Of a DNA stretch of 22,622 nucleotides, positions 1 to 7,819 are shown in pieces. Below the pieces are notes generated by a model. The model did not search any database. It saw only the letters and a list, made by a program, of their open reading frames with translations, and was not told where the DNA came from. Where the stretch lies: positions 1 through 22,622 of the forward strand of contig JAYVSZ010000066.1 of NCBI GenBank assembly GCA_043774925.1, in the 5' to 3' direction. The position numbers and the translations under genes are program-made. Position 1 is the first letter of the stretch. The number at the start of each line of letters is the position of its first letter. This stretch comes from JAYVSZ01 sp043774925 (lineage in GTDB: Bacteria; Pseudomonadota; Gammaproteobacteria; Burkholderiales; Methylophilaceae).

Positions 1-109
1 TTATACCACTACTAAAAACAAGCGTACCATGCCAGAAAAAATGGAAATCAAAAAATTTGATCCAGTGGTACGTAAACACGTCATCTACAAAGAAACCAAA
101 TTAAAATAA
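1..109 (+). CDS. rpmG: Ribosomal protein L33, second copy (5' end outside window)
   Basis: This is the 3' part of a large-subunit ribosomal protein L33 gene. The 35 visible codons run from YTTTKNKRTMPEKMEIKKFD to the C-terminal KETKLK and a TAA stop at 107-109. The encoded residues are identical to residues 17-51 of the complete L33 gene on the opposite strand at 129-284. The DNA differs at 13 positions in 12 codons, and every change is synonymous. No cysteines are present, so this is the zinc-independent form of L33. It converges on its twin with only 19 bp between the two stop codons. Its start, ribosome binding site and any upstream rpmB partner lie beyond the window. The synonymous divergence argues that it is a functional paralogue and not an assembly fold-back. 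Confidence 0.9.
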   Translation, partial: YTTTKNKRTMPEKMEIKKFDPVVRKHVIYKETKLK

Positions 110-128
110 ACTTTACTTAAATAAAGTC
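110..128. terminator. Weak hairpin between convergent rpmG genes
   Basis: The short gap between the two L33 stop codons holds ACTTTA (110-115), a CTTAAA loop and TAAAGT (122-127), a 6-bp AT-only stem. A wider pair, AAACTT (108-113) and AAGTTT (135-140), encloses it. It could serve as a weak bidirectional terminator for the converging genes. There is no GC core and no clear U-run, so the call is tentative. Confidence 0.25.
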
Positions 129-284
129 TTACTTAAGTTTAGTTTCTTTGTAAATGACATGCTTACGAACTACTGGGTCAAATTTCTTGATTTCCATTTT
201 TTCTGGCATGGTACGTTTGTTTTTTGTAGTGGTATAAAAGTGACCTGTACCAGCACTTGATTCTAATTTAATTTTTTCACGCAT
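129..284 (-). CDS. rpmG: 50S ribosomal protein L33 (complete copy)
   Basis: The gene encodes a 51-residue L33, a small basic protein of the large ribosomal subunit near the E site. It starts MREKIKLESSAGTGHFYTTT and ends KETKLK, a normal family length. The start at 284 is set by an AAGGAC ribosome binding site a few bases upstream. There are no CxxC pairs, so it is the zinc-free type. It lies just downstream of rpmB on the same strand, the standard rpmB-rpmG operon of proteobacteria, and should share the promoter at 590-619. The odd feature is the second, convergent L33 gene at 1-109, identical in the shared protein part. Confidence 0.95.
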   Translation of the reverse strand: MREKIKLESSAGTGHFYTTTKNKRTMPEKMEIKKFDPVVRKHVIYKETKLK

Positions 285-312
285 GACTTGTCCTTTTGGC
301 TAACAATAGCCC

Positions 313-549
313 TTAGATTTTTTGCCCAGCAGCGCGCATTCCTGCGAGTACTGAATCAATACCGTTTTTGTCGATAGTGCGTAGCGCGTTATTTGTAATG
401 CGCATGCTCACCCAACGATTTTCGCTCTCAACCCAAAATTTACGACTTTGTAAATTAGGTAAAAAACGGCGTTTTGTTTTGTTTTGTGCGTGAGAAACGT
501 TGTTGCCCACCATTGGCTTTTTGCCAGTTACCATACATACACGTGCCAT
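313..549 (-). CDS. rpmB: 50S ribosomal protein L28
   Basis: The gene encodes a 78-residue L28, a basic structural protein of the large ribosomal subunit. It begins MARVCMVTGKKPMVGNNVSH, the usual L28 opening, and carries the family segment with NKTKRRFLPNL followed by FWVESENRWVSMRIT. The length is normal. The upstream AAGGAC sequence, about six bases from the ATG, fits translation from 549. It is the first gene of the rpmB-rpmG operon, with about 28 bp between them. A strong sigma-70 promoter lies 40-70 bp upstream. Confidence 0.97.
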   Translation of the reverse strand: MARVCMVTGKKPMVGNNVSHAQNKTKRRFLPNLQSRKFWVESENRWVSMRITNNALRTIDKNGIDSVLAGMRAAGQKI

Positions 550-589
550 GGTTTGTCCTTAAGTGCTTTGCTTTTTTAGAAAGAACAGA

Positions 590-635
590 ATTATAGTACG
601 AAAACCTAGATTGTTTCAACCTAAATATAGGTTTT
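590..635 (-). promoter_or_regulatory. Sigma-70 promoter of rpmB-rpmG with overlapping palindrome
   Basis: Read on the minus strand, TTGAAA (619-614) and TATAAT (595-590) are separated by 18 bp, a near-ideal sigma-70 promoter. The -35 box abuts and partly overlaps the palindrome AACCTA-AATA-TAGGTT (618-633, plus-strand reading). A further AACCTA direct copy lies at 603-608, inside the spacer. AAAACCTA (601-608) and TAGGTTTT (628-635) also form an 8-bp inverted pair. The arrangement could be an operator, or it could be a weak transcription end for dut, which stops at 647. The promoter call is firm; the operator call is a guess. Confidence 0.7.
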
Positions 636-646
636 ATTTGTGTTTT

Positions 647-1099
647 CTAATGTTTACCCGTACTGCCAAAGCCGCCGTCACCGCGCTCACTCGCGGTAAA
701 CTCATCCACCACGTGAAAATCTGCCTGCACCACAGGCACAATCACCAACTGCGCAATGCGCTCCATCGGATTGAGCAAAAACGCTTCTTTGCTACGGTTC
801 CAGCATGAAACTAACAATTGACCCTGATAATCTGAATCGATTAGTCCCACCAAATTGCCCAGCACAATGCCGTGTTTATGCCCCAAGCCAGAACGTGGCA
901 AAATCAACGCGGCATAATAGGTGTTATCAATATGTATCGCCATGCCGGTGGGAATCATCATCGTTTCACCCGCTTGAATAGTGAGTGCATGCTCAATGCA
1001 AGCGCGCAAATCTAAACCCGCAGAGCCAAGCGTGGCATAGCTTGGCATCATGTGGTGCAAGCGCGCATCTAAAATTTTTACGTCGACATTGATACTCAT
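647..1099 (-). CDS. dut: Deoxyuridine 5'-triphosphate nucleotidohydrolase (dUTPase)
   Basis: The gene encodes a 150-residue homotrimeric dUTPase, which hydrolyses dUTP to dUMP and pyrophosphate. This keeps uracil out of DNA and supplies the dTMP precursor. All five family motifs are visible: AGLDLRA (27-33), PRSGLGHKHG (68-77), GLIDSDYQG (85-93, with the catalytic Asp in the IDSD stretch), ERIAQLVIVP (113-122) and the P-loop-like C-terminal RGDGGFGSTG (139-148). The length is typical. It follows coaBC on the same strand by 13 bp, the common proteobacterial coaBC-dut pairing, and is probably co-transcribed with it. Confidence 0.97.
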   Translation of the reverse strand: MSINVDVKILDARLHHMMPSYATLGSAGLDLRACIEHALTIQAGETMMIPTGMAIHIDNTYYAALILPRSGLGHKHGIVLGNLVGLIDSDYQGQLLVSCWNRSKEAFLLNPMERIAQLVIVPVVQADFHVVDEFTASERGDGGFGSTGKH

Positions 1100-1112
1100 T
1101 TGATTTCCTTAA

Positions 1113-2312
1113 TTAATATAGCATGAAGCTGATGTGCGTAAGCAGTTCGCCTGCCAGCACCACTTTTGATGCTTTTTGTAGCTGGTGGCTGCCGTTGTCG
1201 TCAAGCAAAGTAATGCTAGCTTCATCTTGTCCCATGCTTTCACTCACCAAATTGGCAACCAGTAATGGTAATTTTTTTGCGAGTCGTTTTTGCTCGGCGA
1301 GCTTGATTAAATCTTGCGTTTCGGCGGCAAAACCCACGCAAAATGGCGCATTTGGTAAGCTGGCCACTTCTGCCAAAATATCCTTGTTGCGCTTAAGTTC
1401 TAGCGTGAGTGACAACTCACTTTTTTTGATTTTTTGTGCACTTGGTATTGCTGGCGAGTAATCTGCCACGGCAGCCACACTAATAAAAATGTCTTGCTTG
1501 CCAATGTTTTTTATCACCGCTTGATACATTGCATCTGCGCTAGTTGCTGAGATGTTTTGTACATTTTGTGGGGGCGTTAAATGTGTTGCGCCACTCACCA
1601 AAATCACCTCCGCGCCCATATTAGATGCGGCTTGCGCGATAGCGTAACCCATTTTCCCGCTGCTTAAATTGGTAATTGCGCGCACGGGGTCTATCATTTC
1701 CAGCGTCGCGCCCGCGGTCACTAACACGCGCTTGCCTGCTAATATTTTTGGCGTAAAGTGCGCACTTACCAAGTCAAAAATTTCTTGCGCTTCCAGCATG
1801 CGCCCCAAGCCCACCTCGCCGCAGGCTTGCTCGCCAGCACCTGGGCCGAGCACAGTAATTTTATCGGCTTTTAATTGCGCGATATTGCGCTGCGTAGCGG
1901 GATTTTCCCACATTTGTTTGTTCATGGCAGGTGCAACCAGCAATGGGCAATCTCTTGCTAAACATAGCGTGGAAAGCAAATCGTCCGCACGGCCATGTAG
2001 CAGTTTTGCCATAAATTCTGCGCTGGCTGGCGCGATTAAAATCGCATCTGCATTGCGGCTTAACTCAATATGCGGCATGCCGTTATCGACCTCGCCGCTC
2101 CACATGCCAGTAAACACGGGCTTGCCAGAGAGTGCTTGCATGGTGGTGGGTGTAATGAATTGGCACGCGGATTCGGTCATGACGACTTGCACGTCGCAGC
2201 CAGCTTTGACGAGCAGGCGCACCAACTCTGCTGCTTTATAAGCCGCAATGCCGCCTGTAATGCCTAATACAAGCTTGCCTAAAACAATTCGTTTGCTATT
2301 TACTGCGCTCAT
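1113..2312 (-). CDS. coaBC: Bifunctional phosphopantothenoylcysteine decarboxylase / phosphopantothenate-cysteine ligase
   Basis: The gene encodes a 399-residue two-domain enzyme for two successive steps of coenzyme A synthesis. The N-terminal FMN-dependent CoaC domain shows GITGGIAAYKAAELVR (17-32), the catalytic-His segment PHIELSR (80-86), APAMNKQMWENP (127-138) and the ACGEVGLGRM loop with the active cysteine (163-172). The CTP-dependent CoaB domain begins near residue 190 with LVTAGATLEMIDPVRAITN and LSSGKMGYA, then ELKRNKDIL (305-313) and CVGFAAETQ (325-333). Where many homologues read AGPT, this one has AGAT. The start at 2312 faces a divergent gene whose ATG is at 2327, and no clear ribosome binding site precedes it. 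Confidence 0.96.
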   Translation of the reverse strand: MSAVNSKRIVLGKLVLGITGGIAAYKAAELVRLLVKAGCDVQVVMTESACQFITPTTMQALSGKPVFTGMWSGEVDNGMPHIELSRNADAILIAPASAEFMAKLLHGRADDLLSTLCLARDCPLLVAPAMNKQMWENPATQRNIAQLKADKITVLGPGAGEQACGEVGLGRMLEAQEIFDLVSAHFTPKILAGKRVLVTAGATLEMIDPVRAITNLSSGKMGYAIAQAASNMGAEVILVSGATHLTPPQNVQNISATSADAMYQAVIKNIGKQDIFISVAAVADYSPAIPSAQKIKKSELSLTLELKRNKDILAEVASLPNAPFCVGFAAETQDLIKLAEQKRLAKKLPLLVANLVSESMGQDEASITLLDDNGSHQLQKASKVVLAGELLTHISFMLY

Positions 2313-2326
2313 GGTAAATTTTGCTT

Positions 2327-4324
2327 ATGCAAAAACTAATATTGTTTATTTTAACATGTGCGCTGCTATGCGTGGGTATTGCCGAGGCGCGGCGCATGAG
2401 CCCGCAACAGCAAGAGATTATGGCGAAGCCGCCAGTGACTGTGAAAGAAGGCAACGGCGCGCAGGATGCGAATAAGCTAGAAAAAGCGGGCCAGCGCGTG
2501 TGGCAGCCGCGCGTGGATGATTTGGCGACTTGGCGGCAACTCTCCAAACCCTTGCGTGACGCGGAATTTAGCAAATTTGTGATTGATATTAAAACGGGCA
2601 ATATTTATTTTGTAGATTCGAATGTATTTACTTTACACACAGATTTTGTGCTGGATTATCTGCTTAAAATCCCACACACGGCGGCCAACATCAAGGCATA
2701 CAATCGAAATTACAGTCGCAAAAAACCGCAATTTATTTTGGGATATTTAACGCATTATCCTAATTTAAACGAGTGGACTTTTTCGTTTTGGGAGGGCGAT
2801 ACGATTGATGCGCCGACCATCGCCAAAGCCGCAAAAAAGCTGAAAAGCACTTTTACCATTGCAATCTTAAAGTATCGGCCAGATTCGTCGTATCAGGAAA
2901 AAGTGGCTAAGCAGCTCAAATTTTGGCAACTTCCAGTCATCAGTAATAAGCAAATCTATCAAGCCATGCCTTACCAAGGCTTTAATACGGGCGCGGCGGT
3001 TGGCGTGTTGAATATCGTGCAGCCTTCGCAAAAAGTGGAAAACATGCAATTTGACCAGAACGAAATTGTGATTTTGCAACAAAGTTACCCCGATATTTCG
3101 CCTGTATCTGGCATTATTACTACGCAATTTTCCACGCCACTTTCTCACGTGAACTTGCGTGCGGCTGCGTGGAATATCCCCAATGCCAGCTTGAAATCTG
3201 CTGCCAAAGACTATGCAAAATGGAACAAAAAATTGGTGAAGCTGGAAGTGACTGAGCAGGCGCTCAGCATGCGCTTGGCGACGGAGGCAGAAATTCAAAA
3301 TGAGCAGCAAAAACAGCAAGCGGCCAAGCAAATAAGTCTGCCGCAAGCCGATTTATTAGCCACAGAATTAGCACCGTTGAATCAAATTAAGCTGGAAAAT
3401 ATGACGCGTTACGGCGCGAAAACCGTGCATTTGGGCGAAATGCTGCAAGCAGGCTTGCCCGTGCCAAATGGTTTTGGCATTCCGTTTTATTACTATCAGC
3501 AACATATGCTGGGGAGCCGCATGGAGTTTGGCTTGCAGGGCATGCTTAATGACGCGCGATTTAAGCAAAATAGTGTTTGGCGTAAACAAATGTTGCTGGA
3601 ATTGCAGGCAAAAATAAAAGCTGCGCCAATGAATCCTGCACATTTTGCGGCGATAAAAAAACAATGGCACGATGCCATGGGAGGCGCGCCAGTGTTCGTT
3701 CGCAGCAGTACCAATGCAGAAGATTTGGCTGGTTTTAACGGTGCGGGGCTTTACGATACGGTGCCCAATGTGCGTGACGATGCGGCGCTGGAAGCGGCGA
3801 TTAAGCAAGTGTGGGCTTCACTATGGAACGAGCGCGCGGTCGCCGAGCGCGCCTATTTCGGCATTCCGCAAGATCAAGTTTATGCGGCAGTGCTGGTGCA
3901 AGTTGGCGTGAATGCCAGCGCTTCTGGCGTGTTGCTCACCACCGATATTTGGGGGCATCAGCCACGCACATTCACCATCAACGCCAAGTGGGGCTTGGGT
4001 ATGCGCGTGGTAGAAGGGCAAAAAATTGCCGAGCAAATATTGTATGATACAGGCAACGACGGTACGCGCGTGATTAGCCGCAGCGACGAAAGCACGATGT
4101 TAGTGTTCGACAAAAAAGGCGGCATAAAAGAGAAAAAAGTGCCGCAAAGTGAGGCGATTATCAACGAGAAACGCGCGAAAAAGCTGGGCGAATTGGCGCA
4201 AAAGGTAGAAACTTTGTTTCCTCAATACAAAGTGTTGGATATTGAGTGGGTGCTGGAACAAACCGTGCTTGGTCAGGAGAAGTTTTATTTGGTGCAGGCT
4301 AGGCCTTACATAGGGCAACATTAA
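2327..4324 (+). CDS. Exported PEP-synthase/glucan-water-dikinase-like protein (PEP/pyruvate-binding domain)
   Basis: The gene encodes a 665-residue protein. I chose the ATG at 2327 over the TTG at 2321 because it opens a good Sec signal peptide: MQKL, a hydrophobic core LILFILTCALLCVGI, and an AEA|RR cleavage site near residue 21. Residues of about 80-240 match nothing I can name. A phosphohistidine swivelling segment follows, with TPLSHVNLRA at about 271-280 (His274 is the likely phospho-acceptor). A C-terminal PPDK_N/ATP-grasp domain (about 365-662) has FVRSSTNAEDLAGFNGAGLY (457-476) and ends DIEWVLEQ and LVQARP. The His-then-ATP order is that of plant glucan water dikinase, not of PEP synthase. 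The substrate is unknown. It heads a tight plus-strand gene cluster, and its placement in the periplasm is puzzling for an ATP-binding fold. Confidence 0.8.
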   Translation: MQKLILFILTCALLCVGIAEARRMSPQQQEIMAKPPVTVKEGNGAQDANKLEKAGQRVWQPRVDDLATWRQLSKPLRDAEFSKFVIDIKTGNIYFVDSNVFTLHTDFVLDYLLKIPHTAANIKAYNRNYSRKKPQFILGYLTHYPNLNEWTFSFWEGDTIDAPTIAKAAKKLKSTFTIAILKYRPDSSYQEKVAKQLKFWQLPVISNKQIYQAMPYQGFNTGAAVGVLNIVQPSQKVENMQFDQNEIVILQQSYPDISPVSGIITTQFSTPLSHVNLRAAAWNIPNASLKSAAKDYAKWNKKLVKLEVTEQALSMRLATEAEIQNEQQKQQAAKQISLPQADLLATELAPLNQIKLENMTRYGAKTVHLGEMLQAGLPVPNGFGIPFYYYQQHMLGSRMEFGLQGMLNDARFKQNSVWRKQMLLELQAKIKAAPMNPAHFAAIKKQWHDAMGGAPVFVRSSTNAEDLAGFNGAGLYDTVPNVRDDAALEAAIKQVWASLWNERAVAERAYFGIPQDQVYAAVLVQVGVNASASGVLLTTDIWGHQPRTFTINAKWGLGMRVVEGQKIAEQILYDTGNDGTRVISRSDESTMLVFDKKGGIKEKKVPQSEAIINEKRAKKLGELAQKVETLFPQYKVLDIEWVLEQTVLGQEKFYLVQARPYIGQH

Positions 4325-4334
4325 GAAAGTCATT

Positions 4335-5099
4335 ATGTGGAAAATACTTAGAATTTTTATTCTGTTGGTGATTTTGGGCACGGTGGTGCAGCAAACGTTT
4401 TTGGATAAAGCTGATTTAAGCTGGAAGCACAATTTTTATGTCGCGCTTTACCCCGTAAACGCAGATGGTAGCGCGCAAGTGGCGGATTACATTAAGACGT
4501 TAACCAAAGACGATTTTGTGAAAATGGAAGAATATTTTGCAGAAGAAGGCGCGCGCTACAACTTAGGTATGCGGCAGCCGATAGCCATAGAATTAGGGGA
4601 TGTAGTGAGCGAGATTCCACCCGCGCCGCCGCAACATAGTAGCGCGTTGGATGTAATGCTGTGGAGCTTGAAATTTCGCTGGTTTGCATGGAACAACAGC
4701 CCCCAAGTGCCAGTAAAGCCCGATATTCGGCTTTATTTGCTGTATCACAACCCTGCAACCAGCCCAAGGTTAGCACATTCCACGGCCTTAGAAAAAGGCC
4801 GCGTTGGGCGCGTGAATTTGTTTGGTGAAGCATCCTACAGCAAGCAAAATTTGGTGATTGCCGCGCACGAGCTTTTGCATACTTTGACGGCAACTGACCA
4901 TTACGATTTAAGTACTGGGCGGCCAATGTATCCCGATGGCTACGCCGAGCCAGACAAACAGCCGCGCTATCCGCAAGATTTTGCAGAATTGATGGGCGGT
5001 TACGTGCCGATGAATGAAACCAAAAATGAGATTCCCAAAAGTTTGGATCAAACTTTGATTGGCGCTAAAACTGCACATGAAATTGGTTGGCTAAAATAA
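4335..5099 (+). CDS. Membrane-anchored putative zinc metallopeptidase
   Basis: The gene encodes a 254-residue protein with one N-terminal hydrophobic segment (ILRIFILLVILGTVV, residues 4-18), which is either a signal anchor or a signal peptide, so the rest should face the periplasm. Residues 178-191 read HELLHTLTATDHYD, an HExxH zinc site with Glu179 as catalytic base. Asp188 sits at the spacing of the third metzincin ligand (HExxHxxGxxH/D), although Thr replaces the usual Gly. I do not recognise the family. The gene starts 10 bp after the dikinase-like gene, and its TAA stop overlaps the radC ATG by one base (TAATG), so translation of the three is probably coupled. The protease activity is inferred from the motif only. 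Confidence 0.6.
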   Translation: MWKILRIFILLVILGTVVQQTFLDKADLSWKHNFYVALYPVNADGSAQVADYIKTLTKDDFVKMEEYFAEEGARYNLGMRQPIAIELGDVVSEIPPAPPQHSSALDVMLWSLKFRWFAWNNSPQVPVKPDIRLYLLYHNPATSPRLAHSTALEKGRVGRVNLFGEASYSKQNLVIAAHELLHTLTATDHYDLSTGRPMYPDGYAEPDKQPRYPQDFAELMGGYVPMNETKNEIPKSLDQTLIGAKTAHEIGWLK

Positions 5100-5773
5100 T
5101 GGGCATTAAAAACTGGCCTGCTTCGGAGAGACCTAGAGAAAAGCTGATAGAGCAAGGCGCAGAGGCGCTTTCGGATGCTGAACTACTGGCGATTTTTTTG
5201 CGCGTGGGCGTTACAGGTAAAAGCGCCGTGGATTTAGCGCGTGATTTACTGAACGAGTTTGGCAGTTTGAATGGTATCTTTGCCGCAAGCGAAAAAGCCA
5301 TCAGCAAGGTGCATGGCATGGGAAGCAGTAAGTACGTGCAGTTACAAGCTATTTTTGAGATGAGCCGCCGCGCGCTGAGCGAGCAAATGCAGGAAACTGA
5401 TGTGCTGAAATCGCCGCAGCAAGTGCGCGATTATTTGATGCTAAAACTGGGCAACCAGCATAAAGAAGTGTTTTTGGTGCTGTTTTTAGATACGCAAAAT
5501 CGCTTGATTGCAAGCGAGGAAATGTTTAGCGGCAGCTTAAAAGAAACCAGCGTTTACCCGCGCGAGGTGGTAAAACGCGCACTGCATTTTAACGCCGCCG
5601 CGGTCATATTTGCGCACAATCATCCCACTGGTGTTGCGCAGCAAAGCGGCGCCGATGAGCGCATTACACAGGAATTGAAAAAGGCACTGGCACTGGTGGA
5701 TGTGCGCGTACTCGACCATTTTATTGTGGCGGGCAATACTACTTTGTCGTTTTCTGAGCGCGGTTTGCTTTAA
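5099..5773 (+). CDS. radC: RadC family JAB/MPN-domain protein
   Basis: The gene encodes a 224-residue RadC-type protein. The N-terminal helix-hairpin-helix-like part (MGIKNWPASERPREKL, ALSDAELLAIFLRVG, VHGMGSSKYVQL) precedes a JAMM-type zinc domain. That domain has Glu123 (KEVF), AHNHPTG with His173 and His175, and Asp186. These residues fit a metal-dependent hydrolase. The usual PSxxD stretch reads QSGADE here. The historic link of RadC to DNA repair is doubtful and its biochemical role is unsettled. The start at 5099 overlaps the previous stop by one base. An in-frame TTG at 5087 is less likely because family members begin close to MxIKxWP. Confidence 0.92.
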   Translation: MGIKNWPASERPREKLIEQGAEALSDAELLAIFLRVGVTGKSAVDLARDLLNEFGSLNGIFAASEKAISKVHGMGSSKYVQLQAIFEMSRRALSEQMQETDVLKSPQQVRDYLMLKLGNQHKEVFLVLFLDTQNRLIASEEMFSGSLKETSVYPREVVKRALHFNAAAVIFAHNHPTGVAQQSGADERITQELKKALALVDVRVLDHFIVAGNTTLSFSERGLL

Positions 5774-5782
5774 AATAAGGCT

Positions 5783-7819
5783 ATGAAAAAACTCATCTGG
5801 ATTGTCGTGGCTTTACTTGGCGCGACGGCGCTAGCAGGCATTGCCTTTAATCGCGGCGAAAGTATTAACGCGCTGTGGCTGATTACCGCTGCGCTTTGTG
5901 TTTATGCGATTGCATACCGTTTTTATGCGGCTTGGATTGCCGCAAAAGTGCTGATGATTGATGAAACGCGCGCCACGCCAGCAGAGCGGCTAGATAACGG
6001 CCGCGATTTTATGCCGACGAATAAATGGGTAGTATTCGGTCACCATTTTGCGGCGATTGCAGGACCGGGCCCGCTGGTTGGCCCAACACTGGCGGCGCAA
6101 TTTGGTTATTTGCCAGGCACGCTGTGGATATTAATAGGCGCGGTGCTAGGCGGCGCGGTGCAAGATATGGTGACGCTGTTTTTCTCCACGCGCAGGAATG
6201 GCAAAAGTTTGGGACAAATGGCACGCGATGAAATTGGCATCATTGGCGGCACGGCGGCGTTGGTCGGTACACTGCTGATTATGATTATCCTTATCGCCGT
6301 GCTGGGTTTGGTAGTGGTAAACGCCATGAAGCACAGTCCGTGGGCAACCGCGACGGTGGCGGCGACGATTCCGATTGCGATGTTGATTGGCTTTTATATG
6401 CGCAATATCCGCCCCGGACGCGTATTAGAAGCCTCGCTCATTGGCGTGGTTTTGCTGCTTTTATCGGTGTTTGCAGGCGGCTGGATTGACCATAATGCAA
6501 GCCTACGCGTACTGTTTGACCACGAGGGCTTGCCATTAGCTTACGCGATTATTGCTTATGGCTACGCGGCTGCGGTGCTGCCAGTGTGGCTGCTGCTGGC
6601 GCCGCGCGATTACCTTTCTACCTACATGAAACTTGGCACAGTGATTTTGCTGGCAATTGCCATTGTCATTTTTCGCCCGCAAATTCATATGCCTGCGGTG
6701 ACGCAATTTGTGGATGGCACTGGGCCGATTTTTGGCGGAAAACTTTTCCCCTTCGTGTTTATTACCATCGCTTGTGGTGCCATTTCAGGCTTTCACGCAC
6801 TGATTGCCAGCGGTACAACACCAAAGCTGCTGGCGAACGAGCGGGACATTCGTATGATTGGCTACGGCGCAATGTTGCTAGAAAGTTTCGTGGCAGTTAT
6901 GGCGATGATAGCCGCCACAGTGCTAGAGCCTGGCGTATTTTTCGCCATCAATAGCCCCGCTGGCGTGGTGGGCAAGGAGGCGATTGACGCAGTTGCCAAA
7001 ATCAATAGTTGGGGCTTTGCGGTGACGGTTGACCAGATGAAACAACTGGCGAGCGATATGGGCGAAACTAGTTTATTCGCACGCACTGGTGGCGCGCCTA
7101 GCTTGGCGGTGGGCATGGCGAGCATTTTTGGCAGTGCGTTTGGAAAAAATTTATTGGCGCTGTGGTATCACTTCGCCATCATGTTCGAGGCGATTTTTAT
7201 ACTGACTACGCTAGATGCAGGCACGCGCGTGGGTCGATTTATGTTGCAAGATATGCTGGGTAATTTTAACAAAAAATTGGGTGAAACCTCTTATATGCCT
7301 TCAGTGATATTCACCAGTGCGCTCGTCGTCGCAGGTTGGGGCTATTTTTTGTACATTGGCGTGATAGATCCGAACGGTGGCGTGAATATTCTGTGGCCCT
7401 TGTTTGGCATTGCCAATCAAATGCTGGCAGCGATTGCTTTGTGTGTGGCGACATCTATTATTGTGAAATCTGGCAAGCTTAAATATGCTTGGGTCACCGC
7501 GCTACCATTGGCTTGGTTAGTCACGATTACGACCACGGCGGCATGGCAAAAGATTTTTAGCGATGATATTCGTATTGGTTTTTTTGCCGCCGCCAACGAC
7601 TTAAGCGCAAAATTAGCGGCGGGCGTATTGCCTGCAGATAAAGCTGCCGTTGCGCCACAGCTTATTTTTAATCAGCATTTAGATGCGTATCTCACAATGT
7701 TCTTTGTGGCCCTGCTTTGGGTAGTGATTTTGGATATGTTGTACGTATGTTATAGTGCTCTGCGAGGCGCGCCGATATTGGCTTCCAGCGAGGTTTCCTA
7801 CATGAAAACGGCAATATAA
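5783..7819 (+). CDS. cstA: Carbon starvation protein A (CstA/BtsT-type pyruvate/peptide transporter)
   Basis: The gene encodes a 678-residue polytopic inner-membrane protein of the CstA family, which in E. coli includes peptide and pyruvate/H+ transporters. The conserved early block is present: DFMPTNKWVVFGHHFAAIAG, then PGPLVGPTLAAQFGYLPGTL and GGAVQDMVTLFFSTRRNGKS. Later blocks SGFHALIASGTTPKLLANE, EAIFILTTLDAGTRVGRFM and LFGIANQMLAAIAL are also clear. Many hydrophobic helices are visible. The length is typical of the shorter CstA type. An AATAAGG sequence (5775-5781) precedes the ATG. Its usual small partner (YbdD-like) starts immediately at its stop codon, which supports the assignment. 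Which substrate it carries cannot be read from the sequence. Confidence 0.95.
   Translation: MKKLIWIVVALLGATALAGIAFNRGESINALWLITAALCVYAIAYRFYAAWIAAKVLMIDETRATPAERLDNGRDFMPTNKWVVFGHHFAAIAGPGPLVGPTLAAQFGYLPGTLWILIGAVLGGAVQDMVTLFFSTRRNGKSLGQMARDEIGIIGGTAALVGTLLIMIILIAVLGLVVVNAMKHSPWATATVAATIPIAMLIGFYMRNIRPGRVLEASLIGVVLLLLSVFAGGWIDHNASLRVLFDHEGLPLAYAIIAYGYAAAVLPVWLLLAPRDYLSTYMKLGTVILLAIAIVIFRPQIHMPAVTQFVDGTGPIFGGKLFPFVFITIACGAISGFHALIASGTTPKLLANERDIRMIGYGAMLLESFVAVMAMIAATVLEPGVFFAINSPAGVVGKEAIDAVAKINSWGFAVTVDQMKQLASDMGETSLFARTGGAPSLAVGMASIFGSAFGKNLLALWYHFAIMFEAIFILTTLDAGTRVGRFMLQDMLGNFNKKLGETSYMPSVIFTSALVVAGWGYFLYIGVIDPNGGVNILWPLFGIANQMLAAIALCVATSIIVKSGKLKYAWVTALPLAWLVTITTTAAWQKIFSDDIRIGFFAAANDLSAKLAAGVLPADKAAVAPQLIFNQHLDAYLTMFFVALLWVVILDMLYVCYSALRGAPILASSEVSYMKTAI

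Noticed and set aside
1..284. The inverted rpmG pair as a simple assembly or amplification fold-back
   Set aside because: A fold-back would give near-identical copies; here 13 differences are all synonymous, which requires evolutionary divergence. Misjoining of another strain is not fully excluded.
1669..2241. 190-codon plus-strand open frame
   Set aside because: It lies wholly antisense to coaBC, whose motifs are clear, and its translation has no recognisable features.
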